Shown piece after piece: positions 1-9,084 of a DNA stretch of 64,000 nucleotides. The translations under genes and the position numbers were made by a program. Each line of letters begins with the position of its first letter. Positions within the stretch are counted from its first letter, which is position 1. This DNA comes from Bog-375 sp049698695 (GTDB taxonomy: Bacteria; Acidobacteriota; Terriglobia; Bryobacterales; Bryobacteraceae), in NCBI GenBank assembly GCA_049698695.1, contig JBAVYH010000150.1:1-64000 (forward strand). The letters are read 5' to 3'. The notes under the pieces are model-generated. The model had not been told where the DNA came from and made no database searches. It was given only the letters and a program-made list of their open reading frames with translations.

Positions 1-190
1 CGGAATTAGCCCTCCCACTATCCTATTCTGTTTTCAAAGACCTGCACAACCCGCCGCGAGCGGCCCCGCGCGCCCCCCGCGGTTCGCTGTCGACCCCGCT
101 CCTACGTCGCTGCAAGTTATTCAAACCCATCCCACTTATCCCTTGCGAGCGGTCCCCGCGTTTTCTCCGCCGTCCGGCCGCTCGCGACCG
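1..190 (-). promoter_or_regulatory. Possible CRISPR leader after cas4-cas1 (array outside window)
   Basis: No coding frame with protein character and no repeated unit is visible here. It lies directly downstream of cas4-cas1 on the transcribed minus strand, where arrays of type I-G loci often start. Read on the minus strand it ends with an AT-richer stretch (GGTCTTTGAAAACAGAATAG) resembling the distal end of CRISPR leaders. That it is a leader, and that the array begins left of base 1, is inference. Confidence 0.35.
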
Positions 191-1966
191 TCATCGCGTA
201 ATGAAAACAGGGTAATCCCCGATCTCTCCCTCGATCACCCTGCCCAGCAATCGCGCCTGCACTTCGAGCAGCCGCCTGTAGCTTACCCGGTACTCGAAGA
301 TCGGATGCGTCACCAGAGTATCCATCCTCAACTCATATGCATGGTAGAAGCTTTTCCGCCCGCCCGGTGTCAGCGCCACCGCGTCTCCCGAGCGCATAAA
401 ATCCGCCGCCGTCACCATGCGCGTGTTGATCGCGTTGATCACCGCCGAATCCACGATCAAGGGGCGAAATGGTTCCATCAGGTCCAGCGCCAGCGCCGGC
501 CGCCCGAAGCGCGGCTGATGGTAGTAACCCATCATCGGGTCGAAGCCCACCGAGTAGCACGCGATGGTCAGGTCCTTCGTCAACATGCTGTAGCCCAGCG
601 ACAAAAGCGCGTTCACCGGGTCGCGCGGGGGCCGCCGGTTGCGCCCCTCAAAATCGAGCCGGAAACCTTCCGGCGTTTCCGCTTTGTCTCCCGCCTTCAG
701 CATGCCGTCGAAAGCCCCGAAGTACAGACGCGCTGCGTTTCCCTCGATTCCAAGCAGTTCCTCCGCGCTCTCCGCCGCATCCGCGCGCGCCGCCATCCCG
801 ATCATTCCACGCAAGCATATTTCCGGCGGCTCGATGTGATTCCGCAGCAGCATCGTGCGCTGGTTGCGGATTTTGCCGGCCACCAGCCTGCGCGCCAATT
901 TCAGGCAGAACCACGGCTCGGCCGCCAGGCGAAACTGCGCCTGCCGCAGGAAGACGTTCTTGGTCGCCATCCCCGTCGTGATGCCGTAAAACCAGCCGCC
1001 TTGCGAGAAATAGCAGACCGGAATTCCCGCCTCGCACAGCAATTGCGTCACCTGGGTCGTCACTTGGATGTTCCCCATCAGGTTGAGCTGAGAGATCTCG
1101 ATGGGCCGTATCTCCTGGCGGAGTGTGTCCTTCTCCTTCACCTGAAGCACTTCCCCGGAGTGCCCCACCCGCAGCCCCTGGGTGTTCAGGTAAACGGGCC
1201 GCAGATCGGCCCTCGGTGCGATTAGGCGGCGCGTCTCCTTGAGCGGCGGTTTGCGGGGCACGCGCATCTCTTCGAAGAGCGCCAGTTGCTCCGTGTCGTC
1301 TTCGTCGGCGTTGCGGAGCGTGGTAGTCTCGCCAGGTAGGCAGATGGAGTTGAGCGAACAACCGGGGCACTTGGGCGAATCGTCGAGCGGCAGCGGAATC
1401 CGACCGGTTTCCGCTAGCGCCCACGCATCGCTGATGGCCGCCTCGGTTTCGTCGATCACATCTTGAGTCAACGGAACGCGTACGCGCTGCCGCGTGGCGG
1501 AGTAGAAGATGACGCCATCCTCGACGCGGTATCCGTTCTCGCGCAGCACGAGGGCCTGCACGGCCAGTTGCGCCCGGTCGGCAGGCCAGATCTGGAGCGC
1601 TCCATTCACTTCGTACGGCTTGCCGTGCTTGTAATCGACGGGCGTGACGCAGCCGCCCTCAACCTCCAGCAGATCCATTTTGGCGATCACGCGGAGGCGG
1701 TCGCTCGAAAGCGTGACCGCGCGCGTTTCGAGCGTTTCCTCCGCGAGCTGTCCCGGCGATGGCAGCGGCTTGCCACCCTTGTCAACGCGCTTGTGCTGGA
1801 GCTTGCCCTCGACGGTGTCGGCGCTCTCCTGGAACAGACCCTCCACCCACTCGTAGAAGAACAGACGCGGGCAGTAGACGAACTCGTTGATCATGCGCGC
1901 GGGCATGTAGTCCGGCAATTCGCGGGCGGGCTGTGCCGGGAAAGGCGAGATGGGAAGTGTGGCCAT
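191..1966 (-). CDS. cas4-cas1: Cas4-Cas1 fusion, CRISPR adaptation endonuclease
   Basis: A 591-residue fusion that acts with Cas2 in acquiring spacers: the Cas4 part trims and selects prespacers for the PAM, the Cas1 part integrates them into the array. The Cas4 domain covers about residues 20-215 and shows the four iron-sulfur cysteines C32, C200, C203 and C209 and a RecB-type DYK motif at 111-113. The Cas1 domain covers about 255-591, with likely metal ligands E408 (in IEGNAARLYFG), H483 (YYHQPRFGRP) and E498 (LDLMEPFRP). Cas4-Cas1 fusion is typical of type I-G (old I-U) loci. It is the last gene of the cas operon, starting 3 bases after the cas2 stop. Confidence 0.95.
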   Translation of the reverse strand: MATLPISPFPAQPARELPDYMPARMINEFVYCPRLFFYEWVEGLFQESADTVEGKLQHKRVDKGGKPLPSPGQLAEETLETRAVTLSSDRLRVIAKMDLLEVEGGCVTPVDYKHGKPYEVNGALQIWPADRAQLAVQALVLRENGYRVEDGVIFYSATRQRVRVPLTQDVIDETEAAISDAWALAETGRIPLPLDDSPKCPGCSLNSICLPGETTTLRNADEDDTEQLALFEEMRVPRKPPLKETRRLIAPRADLRPVYLNTQGLRVGHSGEVLQVKEKDTLRQEIRPIEISQLNLMGNIQVTTQVTQLLCEAGIPVCYFSQGGWFYGITTGMATKNVFLRQAQFRLAAEPWFCLKLARRLVAGKIRNQRTMLLRNHIEPPEICLRGMIGMAARADAAESAEELLGIEGNAARLYFGAFDGMLKAGDKAETPEGFRLDFEGRNRRPPRDPVNALLSLGYSMLTKDLTIACYSVGFDPMMGYYHQPRFGRPALALDLMEPFRPLIVDSAVINAINTRMVTAADFMRSGDAVALTPGGRKSFYHAYELRMDTLVTHPIFEYRVSYRRLLEVQARLLGRVIEGEIGDYPVFITR

Positions 1967-1969
1967 GAT

Positions 1970-2260
1970 TTACACCACGATGCAGGGCGCATCCACGGAA
2001 GTGTAGGGCTTGCCCAGGGCCGTGATGACGCGGTCGCCGCGCCCTTCGGCCGGGCCCAGATACACGAACAGAACCTGATCCTCCTTGTGGTGGATGATCC
2101 CCGATAACTCTCCCCTCAGCCGCACCAGGTCGGCCGCGGTCAACTGGCACTCGAAAACCGAAAACTGCAAATGGTCCCCATACCCACGCATAGTCTTAAA
2201 CACCAGCCGCAGCCGCTTCTCATCGGCGATGTCGTAACTAACAAGGTAGGAGGATCGCAT
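1970..2260 (-). CDS. cas2: Cas2, CRISPR adaptation protein
   Basis: A 96-residue protein of normal Cas2 length, the dimeric hub of the Cas1-Cas2 integrase. The N-terminus YLVSYDIADEKRLRLVFK has the family beta strand ending in the conserved Asp, followed by GYGDHLQFSVFEC, typical of Cas2. It starts 4 bases after the cas8 stop and ends 3 bases before cas4-cas1, so it is translated within the operon. Here cas2 precedes cas4-cas1, whereas in the Geobacter type locus, as I recall it, cas4-cas1 comes first. Confidence 0.93.
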   Translation of the reverse strand: MRSSYLVSYDIADEKRLRLVFKTMRGYGDHLQFSVFECQLTAADLVRLRGELSGIIHHKEDQVLFVYLGPAEGRGDRVITALGKPYTSVDAPCIVV

Positions 2261-2264
2261 GGGG

Positions 2265-3230
2265 TTAGAGAAGCGCCTTGGCCGGGCTGAAATTAGTGTA
2301 CCTATCGTTCTTGAATCGTTTCGCCCGAAACACCTGTTTGACGCCGCGGCGGATCATCGTGGATCTGAGCGGGTTCTGGATCTCTTCGGACGCGAGAAGG
2401 GAAGCCACGGTCTTCAGATCGAGCGGCTCCGCCCAGATCGGCCATGTAACGTCGTCTTTGTTGAACGCCGTCGTCGCAAGCCGCTTCCCGTTTGGCACCG
2501 TCGGGAACAGCGGAAGAGCCTCGATTGCCAACCGGTTTGCGCCTCGGACGTTGTTCCGCTCGCGGTCCTTCGCCGGATCGTCGGCGCGCAGCGCGTGAGG
2601 CCTGTGCTCATTTGGATCCCAACGCATGAATGGAGGTGGATCTGAATAGCTCCAATCCTGGAATAGCGCTTTTTCAATGTGCTCCACGCGGGTCTCGATA
2701 TGAATCGTCCGCATGAAGCCAAGGAAGCCTTCGTTGTTGCCCGCGCCAATGGCGCGAAACTTCGTCGTGGCCGGCTCATCGCCGTCCCTCTTCTCGGCAA
2801 CGGCATCTGAACCAATGGCCGTCAGAAAGTCCGCAATATCCCTTCGCTGAGCATCGCCAGCGGAGAGATGCAGTTCCTTCGCGAAATCAGCAATGCTCAA
2901 GTCGAGGTAGTCTTTGGAAAAGGCGCCGTTCGCATTGCTAAGCGCCTTGGCTCTGTCGTCGGACGAAACATCAGCCAGTTTCTTCCGGGCCGTCTTCTTG
3001 GGCTGAATCGGAACCGCTAGTGTGATCCTCGGAACGACCGTACCAATCAGTTCCTCCTGCGTGGCGATTCGCGAATGATGCACAACCGGCGTCCACCACC
3101 CCCGATCAACCCAACTCATCCGCACCTCCGCGTCCGGCTCCGCCAGCGTCAAAACCCGCAGCGTGCCTAGGGCGGCCAGATACCCCAGCAGGTTTCCGCC
3201 ATCGAGTCCAACCAGTTCGATCTCATGCAT
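2265..3230 (-). CDS. cas8: Cas8-like large subunit of type I-G Cascade (Csb3/GSU0052 type)
   Basis: The likely start is the ATG at 3230, giving 321 residues; it overlaps the cas3 stop by 8 bases (ATGCATGA). An upstream in-frame extension to 3275 lies inside cas3 and is unlikely. The N-terminus ELVGLDGGNLLGYLAALGTL matches the 'GLDG.NPLGFLAALG' opening of type I-U/I-G Cas8/Csb3 and Csx17 proteins. The size fits Csb3 better than Csx17, which is about twice as long. The expected role is the large Cascade subunit that reads the PAM and recruits Cas3. Family assignment is from this motif, size and position between cas3 and cas2; the rest is divergent. Confidence 0.75.
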   Translation of the reverse strand: MHEIELVGLDGGNLLGYLAALGTLRVLTLAEPDAEVRMSWVDRGWWTPVVHHSRIATQEELIGTVVPRITLAVPIQPKKTARKKLADVSSDDRAKALSNANGAFSKDYLDLSIADFAKELHLSAGDAQRRDIADFLTAIGSDAVAEKRDGDEPATTKFRAIGAGNNEGFLGFMRTIHIETRVEHIEKALFQDWSYSDPPPFMRWDPNEHRPHALRADDPAKDRERNNVRGANRLAIEALPLFPTVPNGKRLATTAFNKDDVTWPIWAEPLDLKTVASLLASEEIQNPLRSTMIRRGVKQVFRAKRFKNDRYTNFSPAKALL

Positions 3231-6018
3231 GAGGGACCGCTCCGAAATCGGTCGCGTTGTTCTCTTCAGCTTCACTCTGGCGACAATCCGCCAGCCTCAC
3301 CAGAGACTCCAGATACGCCAGCCCAAACCACCCATAGCGGCGGGTCAGTCGCCAGAAGCGCTCGCACACGCCCGATCCGGCGCTCTCCAGTCGGTGGACG
3401 CTCGACGCACACCAGCCGTCATAAGTAGCCTGCACCGGCTCGCCATCGTCCACCACCGGCGCAAAGGGCCGGCAACGCCCATGGTGACTGCCGAGGAGAT
3501 GGAGCAGGAGATCGAAATCCAGCCCCAAGAAGTCCTCAGGGCGATCCTTGATTAGAGCCACCGACAAAAGCTCGTGGCGGGCTCCTTTCGGATAGCCCGC
3601 CAACTGACGGGCGCGATCCACGGCAGCCCGGTTCCGTCCGGAACGACGGGACTTGGCAATGAGTTCACCCGGCCTGATTGGGTTACCGCCGCGCAGCCAG
3701 GCCTGAAAGCGGCGGTCGGCCTTTCCGATATCGTGAAGGCCGGCGGCGCGAATCACGGTTCTCCGCACGGTCTCCGGCAGGTCCGCCGCGAAGCTCCTTG
3801 CCCACTGCTCGCAGCCGTTCAAGTGCAAATCCAGGCGGACCTCGGTCGTGTAAGAAGCAAGCGTGCTGTCCTGGTCGAAGGCTCCCTGGCCGGCAATTGC
3901 CGCCCAGCCTGAGCCGTCATCGTCTGGGTGACCTACCAGCTTAACGGTCCGGCTGGCGCGCAAGGCCAGAACAGCATCGCGCACCCATTCGGCGGTCTCC
4001 GCGCCGACCGGCTCCTCCAATGCGCGCCGCGCTTCGCCGACGGACTTAACAGCGTTAAGCCGCCGGGCGAGTTCCGCATCACCCCACCCTTCCACCAACT
4101 TTGGATGGAGCCGCAGCATCGGGCGTCCCATGCGGAGCTTCGCCGCGTCTCCAACGTCCATGACCTCCATTTCCGATGCCGGGTTCCATCCCCACTCGTC
4201 ACAACCGCCATAGCTCGCCGGTACGAGGATCATCGCACCGGGGCGGATGTCATCAGGGCGTCCCAGAACCGCAGTATCGTCCGATCCGCGCCACTGCAGA
4301 ACAGGACCTCTGCGCGGCCGGGCCGAAGTATCCCAATCACTCTTATCGCGCAAACCCTCGATGTCGGCAACATCCGGCGCGTCCTGCTTGGAAAGCCAAT
4401 TGCGCATAGCCCAGACCGGTATCGAAATTGCTTCCGCTACGCTCGGCGGGCACGCGGCGGCTATGTCTCCCCAGAAACTCGTATCCTCGCCAAGATCCTG
4501 CCGCCAGATCACCTGTACGTCCGCCGGCCCCGACTCGGGACCATGCAGGAATAGAGCCGGCTCGGGGCTAACAGAGGGTTCCGGCGATGTTTGGCAAAGC
4601 AGGTCCACGTGAGCCGGCATCAGCACGGGCGCACTCCGGCGCGGCATAATCAGGTCCTCGCGACCGGGCGTCTTCGCCAGGGCATCTCGAAACGCCAGAA
4701 CTCCCATCGGCACGAACTTCGCGCCCTTTTTCCCGAGTTCGTGCTCCTTCAGCCATCTCCAAGCGGCGCTCAAGGCACCACCGTAGATGGGGTCGTCGGA
4801 GTTTGACCCGACTTGGTCCTTCTGCGCCACAATCGCAGCGTGCGTCAGAGCCTTCTTGCCGTTGCGGTCCAACCGTCCAAAACGTTGCTCGAGTGCGTCG
4901 AGGCTGGCAACCTCAGTCACCAGCGCGTCGAAGTCGATGTTGGCTCCAACTTCAATGCACTGCGTAGCCACCACGAAAATGGGCCTGCCCGGTTCGCCTT
5001 CGCGGCCCAAGCTGATGCTCGGCCCCCACTTGTTCCAAAGCCGGTCGCGATCATAAGGACGGGCGCGCCCAGTCAATAGAATCGCATCGCAATCCTGTTC
5101 GTCCCTGAGAATCTGATGGATTCCGCGTGCCGTGGCGACTCGATTGGCTATCACGCCGATCACCTTCGCCCCGTGCTGAGCGCGCATCGCACGGGCCTCG
5201 CGCGCGATCCCGTCAACCAGTCCGCTGAACCCTCCCTTGCGGGCTTCTTCATTCGGCCTCGGCGTTTCGGTCACAAGCGTGGAACGCTTCTCAGCGCTCC
5301 AGCGCTCATTGAGCACGGGATCCGCGCGATCATCGTCACTCTCGGCGAAAACTTCGCCGAGACGCGGTGTTGCCGACATCTCAATTACCGTGAAGGGGAG
5401 ATCCAGGGGCTGCTCCGCCCAACTCCGGTATTTGCGAATCCGGGCCACGGTCTCGGCGAACGGCTGGCTAGTGTGCGCCTCGTCCAGGATGATCAGCGAA
5501 TCGCAAGCTGCAAGCCCCGCGCGGATCGGCCGGCCATACTCGCTTGCGCCATAGGCGCGGAATAGCAGGCTCGAACCGACCTGGTCCACGGTGGAGCAGA
5601 TCACCAGAGGTTGCAGGGGCGAACGCGTCCACGAATCGTCGCGTGGAATCCCGCCCCGAAGAACCGACGTTATCAAAGGATCTTTGGTAGCGCCGAGGTC
5701 TCGCAATGCTTGGGCGATTCTCCCGAGATCCGACGCGGGCGCGGCGTCGCGGAGCTTATCGGCCAACCGCTGTGCGCGCTCGGCAGCCTCGTCCACGATC
5801 ACCCGCCGGTCAACCACAAAGAAGATTCGCCGCCCGGCTCCAGGGGCACGCATGGCCAACGCGAAAACGGCGATGTCGATCAACGCGGTCTTGCCGGCCG
5901 CTGTGGGCAGCCCGATCGAAGCCGGCCACTCGCCCTGTATCGCCAACTTCGCCAAGCGCTCCTGCCAGGGAAATGGCTTCTTGTCCCATAGCGTTTCGAA
6001 GAACTGGGCGAACATCAT
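3223..6018 (-). CDS. cas3: Cas3 helicase-nuclease, type I-G, C-terminal HD domain
   Basis: A 931-residue interference nuclease-helicase that unwinds and degrades target DNA after Cascade binding. The start is the ATG at 6018, which overlaps the csb2 stop (ATGA); the open frame continues upstream but only inside csb2. Walker A is GLPTAAGKTAL (residues 36-46), the DEAH box sits in LIILDEAHTSQ (179-182), and the C-terminal helicase half contains ATQCIEVGANIDFDALV. The HD nuclease motif HDIGK starts at residue 762, with GSHHGRCRPF further on. The order helicase then HD is the reverse of the common Cas3 order and is typical of type I-G. Confidence 0.94.
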   Translation of the reverse strand: MMFAQFFETLWDKKPFPWQERLAKLAIQGEWPASIGLPTAAGKTALIDIAVFALAMRAPGAGRRIFFVVDRRVIVDEAAERAQRLADKLRDAAPASDLGRIAQALRDLGATKDPLITSVLRGGIPRDDSWTRSPLQPLVICSTVDQVGSSLLFRAYGASEYGRPIRAGLAACDSLIILDEAHTSQPFAETVARIRKYRSWAEQPLDLPFTVIEMSATPRLGEVFAESDDDRADPVLNERWSAEKRSTLVTETPRPNEEARKGGFSGLVDGIAREARAMRAQHGAKVIGVIANRVATARGIHQILRDEQDCDAILLTGRARPYDRDRLWNKWGPSISLGREGEPGRPIFVVATQCIEVGANIDFDALVTEVASLDALEQRFGRLDRNGKKALTHAAIVAQKDQVGSNSDDPIYGGALSAAWRWLKEHELGKKGAKFVPMGVLAFRDALAKTPGREDLIMPRRSAPVLMPAHVDLLCQTSPEPSVSPEPALFLHGPESGPADVQVIWRQDLGEDTSFWGDIAAACPPSVAEAISIPVWAMRNWLSKQDAPDVADIEGLRDKSDWDTSARPRRGPVLQWRGSDDTAVLGRPDDIRPGAMILVPASYGGCDEWGWNPASEMEVMDVGDAAKLRMGRPMLRLHPKLVEGWGDAELARRLNAVKSVGEARRALEEPVGAETAEWVRDAVLALRASRTVKLVGHPDDDGSGWAAIAGQGAFDQDSTLASYTTEVRLDLHLNGCEQWARSFAADLPETVRRTVIRAAGLHDIGKADRRFQAWLRGGNPIRPGELIAKSRRSGRNRAAVDRARQLAGYPKGARHELLSVALIKDRPEDFLGLDFDLLLHLLGSHHGRCRPFAPVVDDGEPVQATYDGWCASSVHRLESAGSGVCERFWRLTRRYGWFGLAYLESLVRLADCRQSEAEENNATDFGAVPHA

Positions 6019-7430
6019 TCTGTGTTCCCCCAGTCGGCGATTGGCCGGAAGAGTCCATATCCGTAGTAGCGGCCCGCGCCCGCTATGATCGGACCGGCAA
6101 CCTGCCGATCGAACAAGATGCGGACGTGACAGTGGTACCGCTGCGGCTTGCCGGGTCTGGCTGGTGCTGGTGGAAATGCCGCGGCCCTGGGAACTCCGAT
6201 TTGCCACGGGTTATAGTGCAGGTCAATGCTTCGGGGACTGAGAAGGCCGATGCGGGCGAAGGCGTCCCGCACGATTTGCTCGGCTTCCTCTCCATAGGGA
6301 TCTTGGGGGTACCGGTCAAAAACGAAAGGTGTCACCGTTGACCAGGCATAGCTCGGCTTAGTCCACACTTCGGAAAGTAATGCCCGCCGATGTTCCTCGG
6401 CGTCCGCGACCGAAACCTTCCATAGCCCCCATGGCATCCGCAGTTCTTCGATCTTACTGGCGATTCCCCAGCAAATGGCGCGCTCTGCGTCCGTCAGCGT
6501 TCTTGGCAGGAGTACGCCGGCGCCCAGCAGGTCGCCAGTCGCATGAAGCGCACCGGCGAATGGCAGCGGCACCAGTGCCACGTGGGGCATTTCACTGCGC
6601 ACGGGCTTCTCGTCGGTGCTCCCCGGTGCGTGTCCGCTCACGTATTCGGGAACGGGCTGCGGCGCGAGCGCCAGCATGGCGCCGCGCAAAGCGGCGACCA
6701 CCGATAACGCCGATCGAAGCGAAGCGCGCGGTCCTTCATCGCGTCGCAAAATTATCATGCGATCGAAAACGCTCTGAGGTGGCGCATCTTTCACCTCCGA
6801 TGGCGTAACGTAGAGCGTGGTTCTGCCGAGGGACGGCCGGTGGATCTTGTTCGGGTCCTTTTGAAACCGTTCGTACCGCTCAATCAACTCCTGCAAACGA
6901 CCGGGATGGGCGATCCGCAGCCGTGTTCCCACAGAGCCATTCGGGTGCCAGACGGTCCATGGCCCCGCTGGAACGCCATCGGCAATCTCGATGGAAACGA
7001 GGCTCGACGAATGCCCGAGCGAGCTGGTGCGGTTCAGAATGAGGTCGAGTGCGGAGAGCACGCCTGCGGGAGGCTGCGTTTTCCAGACAAAATATACGTC
7101 CGGATGAGAAGGAGTCGCGGATGGGAACGCACGCGGCTTGCGCGGCCGTTCTTCGGGCAGTGTGCGAGAGTCGTTTACCGGCACGAAAGGCTTTACCAGT
7201 TTTCGCACAGTGCAATTGCCGGCGTGAATTTCCGGGGCCTCCTGGTTTTCGAGCCACTCCAGCGCGGGTCGCAGTTCCTTCTCGGCTCCGCCGTCTCCCC
7301 ACGCGGCCACCAGTGCCGAGAACAGCCGCGAAGGATGGGGCGGCCACTCGGGTTCGGTCTTGTCGTCGCCGTCGTCGAATTCCGCCGAGTACACACGTCC
7401 AGTGAGATACGTGACGCGCAGAACAAACAT
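6015..7430 (-). CDS. csb2: Csb2, Cas5-Cas6 fusion RAMP of type I-G
   Basis: A 471-residue protein of the Csb2 (GSU0054) family, a Cas5-Cas6 fusion thought to process crRNA and cap the Cascade 5' handle. The start at 7430 (MFVLRVTYLTGRVYSAEF) is chosen because it lies 4 bases after the csb1 stop and follows GAGTGA; the frame upstream of it overlaps csb1. The N-terminal half has the RAMP-like strand MFVLRVTYLTGRVYS and LAHPGRLQELIERYERF; the C-terminal half ends PIIAGAGRYYGYGLFRPI, a glycine-rich loop typical of Cas6/RAMP folds. Position between csb1 and cas3 supports the call. Confidence 0.88.
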   Translation of the reverse strand: MFVLRVTYLTGRVYSAEFDDGDDKTEPEWPPHPSRLFSALVAAWGDGGAEKELRPALEWLENQEAPEIHAGNCTVRKLVKPFVPVNDSRTLPEERPRKPRAFPSATPSHPDVYFVWKTQPPAGVLSALDLILNRTSSLGHSSSLVSIEIADGVPAGPWTVWHPNGSVGTRLRIAHPGRLQELIERYERFQKDPNKIHRPSLGRTTLYVTPSEVKDAPPQSVFDRMIILRRDEGPRASLRSALSVVAALRGAMLALAPQPVPEYVSGHAPGSTDEKPVRSEMPHVALVPLPFAGALHATGDLLGAGVLLPRTLTDAERAICWGIASKIEELRMPWGLWKVSVADAEEHRRALLSEVWTKPSYAWSTVTPFVFDRYPQDPYGEEAEQIVRDAFARIGLLSPRSIDLHYNPWQIGVPRAAAFPPAPARPGKPQRYHCHVRILFDRQVAGPIIAGAGRYYGYGLFRPIADWGNTE

Positions 7431-7434
7431 CGGC

Positions 7435-8664
7435 TCACTCCCCCGCGCCCGCGGCCATCGAGCGCTTGCGGCTCTCGACGACAAGACGACTCAGGTTCGT
7501 TGAGGGTTGTAGGGTCACCGGCTCCTCGCTCCACGGCAAGTTCTTTTCCGTTGCTTCGGCGGCGGCCTGCGCCACCAGTTCCGCCGCGCCGGCCGCATCT
7601 AGGCTGAAGTCGCAGGTCTCACCACGGCCCACAAACTGCATCACGCCGGGCTTCCCGTCTAGCAGACAGCGCGAGCGAAGATCGTACCCATCCTCATCCA
7701 GGAAGCAGATCGCGGCAAGTCCCAGCGCCGCCAGCACGGTCCGAGCAGCCTGATCGATCTCCGCGCTCGTTCCGGAAGCGAGCGGAAATCGCAAACGCCG
7801 CAACGCCGCCAGAGAGAGCACCGTCTGCTGTTCGGCATATGCCAGCGTCACGCCGCCGTGGTTGAGGACCTGCTTCTTGGTCTTCTTGTCTTCATGACGG
7901 AACGAGGGAGGTATGTTGCCGTGGAGGACATCGGATGGATCGAGTTCTCTTGGCTTGCCGTCCTTGCTGATGGCCTCTGCGTTATCAAGCGTCCAGCCAC
8001 CCCCTTGCTTGGCATAAAGCTCCACGTTTTTCTCGATCTGAAGAGGGTCGATTCTGCTCGCCGTGCGCTTGCCCGGCACTGTCTGATAGCCGACAATCTC
8101 CGAGACGAGCGCGCGCTGCACCTTTCCCCCCGGAGCTCGCTGCCATTTGTTTGAATCCCAGAAACCAAAGAGCAAAGCCGTCGGGCAGAGCCCGAATACA
8201 GGAGTTGCGTTTCCCGATTTGGCTCCATTGAGCCCCGATCCGATCTCGGACTGTCGGAACGGCTGCCCGTTATGCACAGAGTCCCAAAAGATCGCGTCGC
8301 ACATCCGATGCGGTGCTTCGAGCGCCGTGATCCTGCCAACTTCCGCAAGGATGCTCTCCTGCCCATCGCCGGCAAAATCCACTTGGAGCATGGGCATCTT
8401 CAGGCGTTTGTTGTCATAGGCACGCAGAAGCGCCAGTTCCAGACGATTCGCCTGCGACTGCACCGAGTCCAGCAGCACCGTCGCGACCTTCCGCACGGTC
8501 CCATCCTCCGTACGCACTTGCCGCTCTTCGTCTGCATACTCGCCGCCCTCGTAAGTTGGTGGAAAGATCTTGTCACCCAGGGGTTCCAACCGGGTCACGC
8601 GCCGAATTGCGGCATATCTGCCCACAACCGCGCCCTTCAGTGTGGCGAGATTCAGTTCTTCCAT
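7435..8664 (-). CDS. csb1: Csb1, Cas7 backbone subunit of type I-G Cascade
   Basis: A 409-residue protein of the Csb1 (GSU0053) family, the Cas7 subunit that polymerises along the crRNA. The N-terminus has YAAIRRVTRLEPLGDKIFPP followed by VLLDSVQSQANRLELALL, the family signature; a central region reads HRMCDAIFWDSVHNGQPF. It is the first gene of the cas operon and has a good ribosome-binding site (GGAGG about 7 bases before the ATG). The operon runs csb1-csb2-cas3-cas8-cas2-cas4/cas1 with overlaps or gaps of at most 4 bases, so it is probably one transcript. Confidence 0.92.
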   Translation of the reverse strand: MEELNLATLKGAVVGRYAAIRRVTRLEPLGDKIFPPTYEGGEYADEERQVRTEDGTVRKVATVLLDSVQSQANRLELALLRAYDNKRLKMPMLQVDFAGDGQESILAEVGRITALEAPHRMCDAIFWDSVHNGQPFRQSEIGSGLNGAKSGNATPVFGLCPTALLFGFWDSNKWQRAPGGKVQRALVSEIVGYQTVPGKRTASRIDPLQIEKNVELYAKQGGGWTLDNAEAISKDGKPRELDPSDVLHGNIPPSFRHEDKKTKKQVLNHGGVTLAYAEQQTVLSLAALRRLRFPLASGTSAEIDQAARTVLAALGLAAICFLDEDGYDLRSRCLLDGKPGVMQFVGRGETCDFSLDAAGAAELVAQAAAEATEKNLPWSEEPVTLQPSTNLSRLVVESRKRSMAAGAGE

Positions 8665-8751
8665 TGTGTTGCCTCCGTTTCCGTCATTTGCTGCCGCTTG
8701 TCCGAATAGCGTAGATGACCTGTAATGCTGTAGAAAGGGCTTTTGTGTGGA

Positions 8752-9002
8752 GTCATTTCTTCAGCGCCGGTCCAGTGCCTTCCGGGCCAACGCCAGGGCC
8801 ACACACACATCACCGACGCTTTCCCGAGTCCGGATGGCAGGCACGCGTTGACCGGCCACGCGCTGATGAGCTGCCAGAGTGGCTCTTCCTGCCCGCGGTA
8901 AGCGCCACTCTCGATTCCGGACAGCGGCGCGAACAGGCGCCCGAAGTACTGTCTCATCTCCGGCGTGAGCACGAAGCTTCGACTATACGCCGATTCACCC
9001 AT
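8752..9002 (-). pseudogene. Decayed N-terminal fragment of a second Cas3-like helicase
   Basis: Read from the ATG at 9002 the frame gives FGRLFAPLSGIESGAY, GQEEPLWQLISAWPVNACL and PSGLGKASVM, then runs out of register near a TG-dinucleotide run (about 8796-8810). Shifting one base there continues as CVALALARKALDRR and stops. These pieces align in order with the start of the intact cas3 (FAQFFETLW, WQERLAKLAIQGEWP, LPTAAGKTAL, AVFALAMRA), including a Walker A-like motif. I read it as the 5' stump of a duplicated or replaced cas3, left just upstream of csb1. The similarity is by eye, so the call is moderate. Confidence 0.45.
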
Positions 9003-9084
9003 CACGTAAAGCCTCGATCAACCCGCTGAATGAAGACTCACAGGTGGGAACATGCCGGCCACCAAAAGGCGGCTGCGACGTGTG

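Noticed and set aside
1..190. A CRISPR array within the window
   Set aside because: No repeated unit of 25-40 bp is present in this stretch or elsewhere in the window.
8715..9029. A 104-codon plus-strand gene upstream of csb1
   Set aside because: No family character; the opposite strand shows Cas3-like pieces instead.
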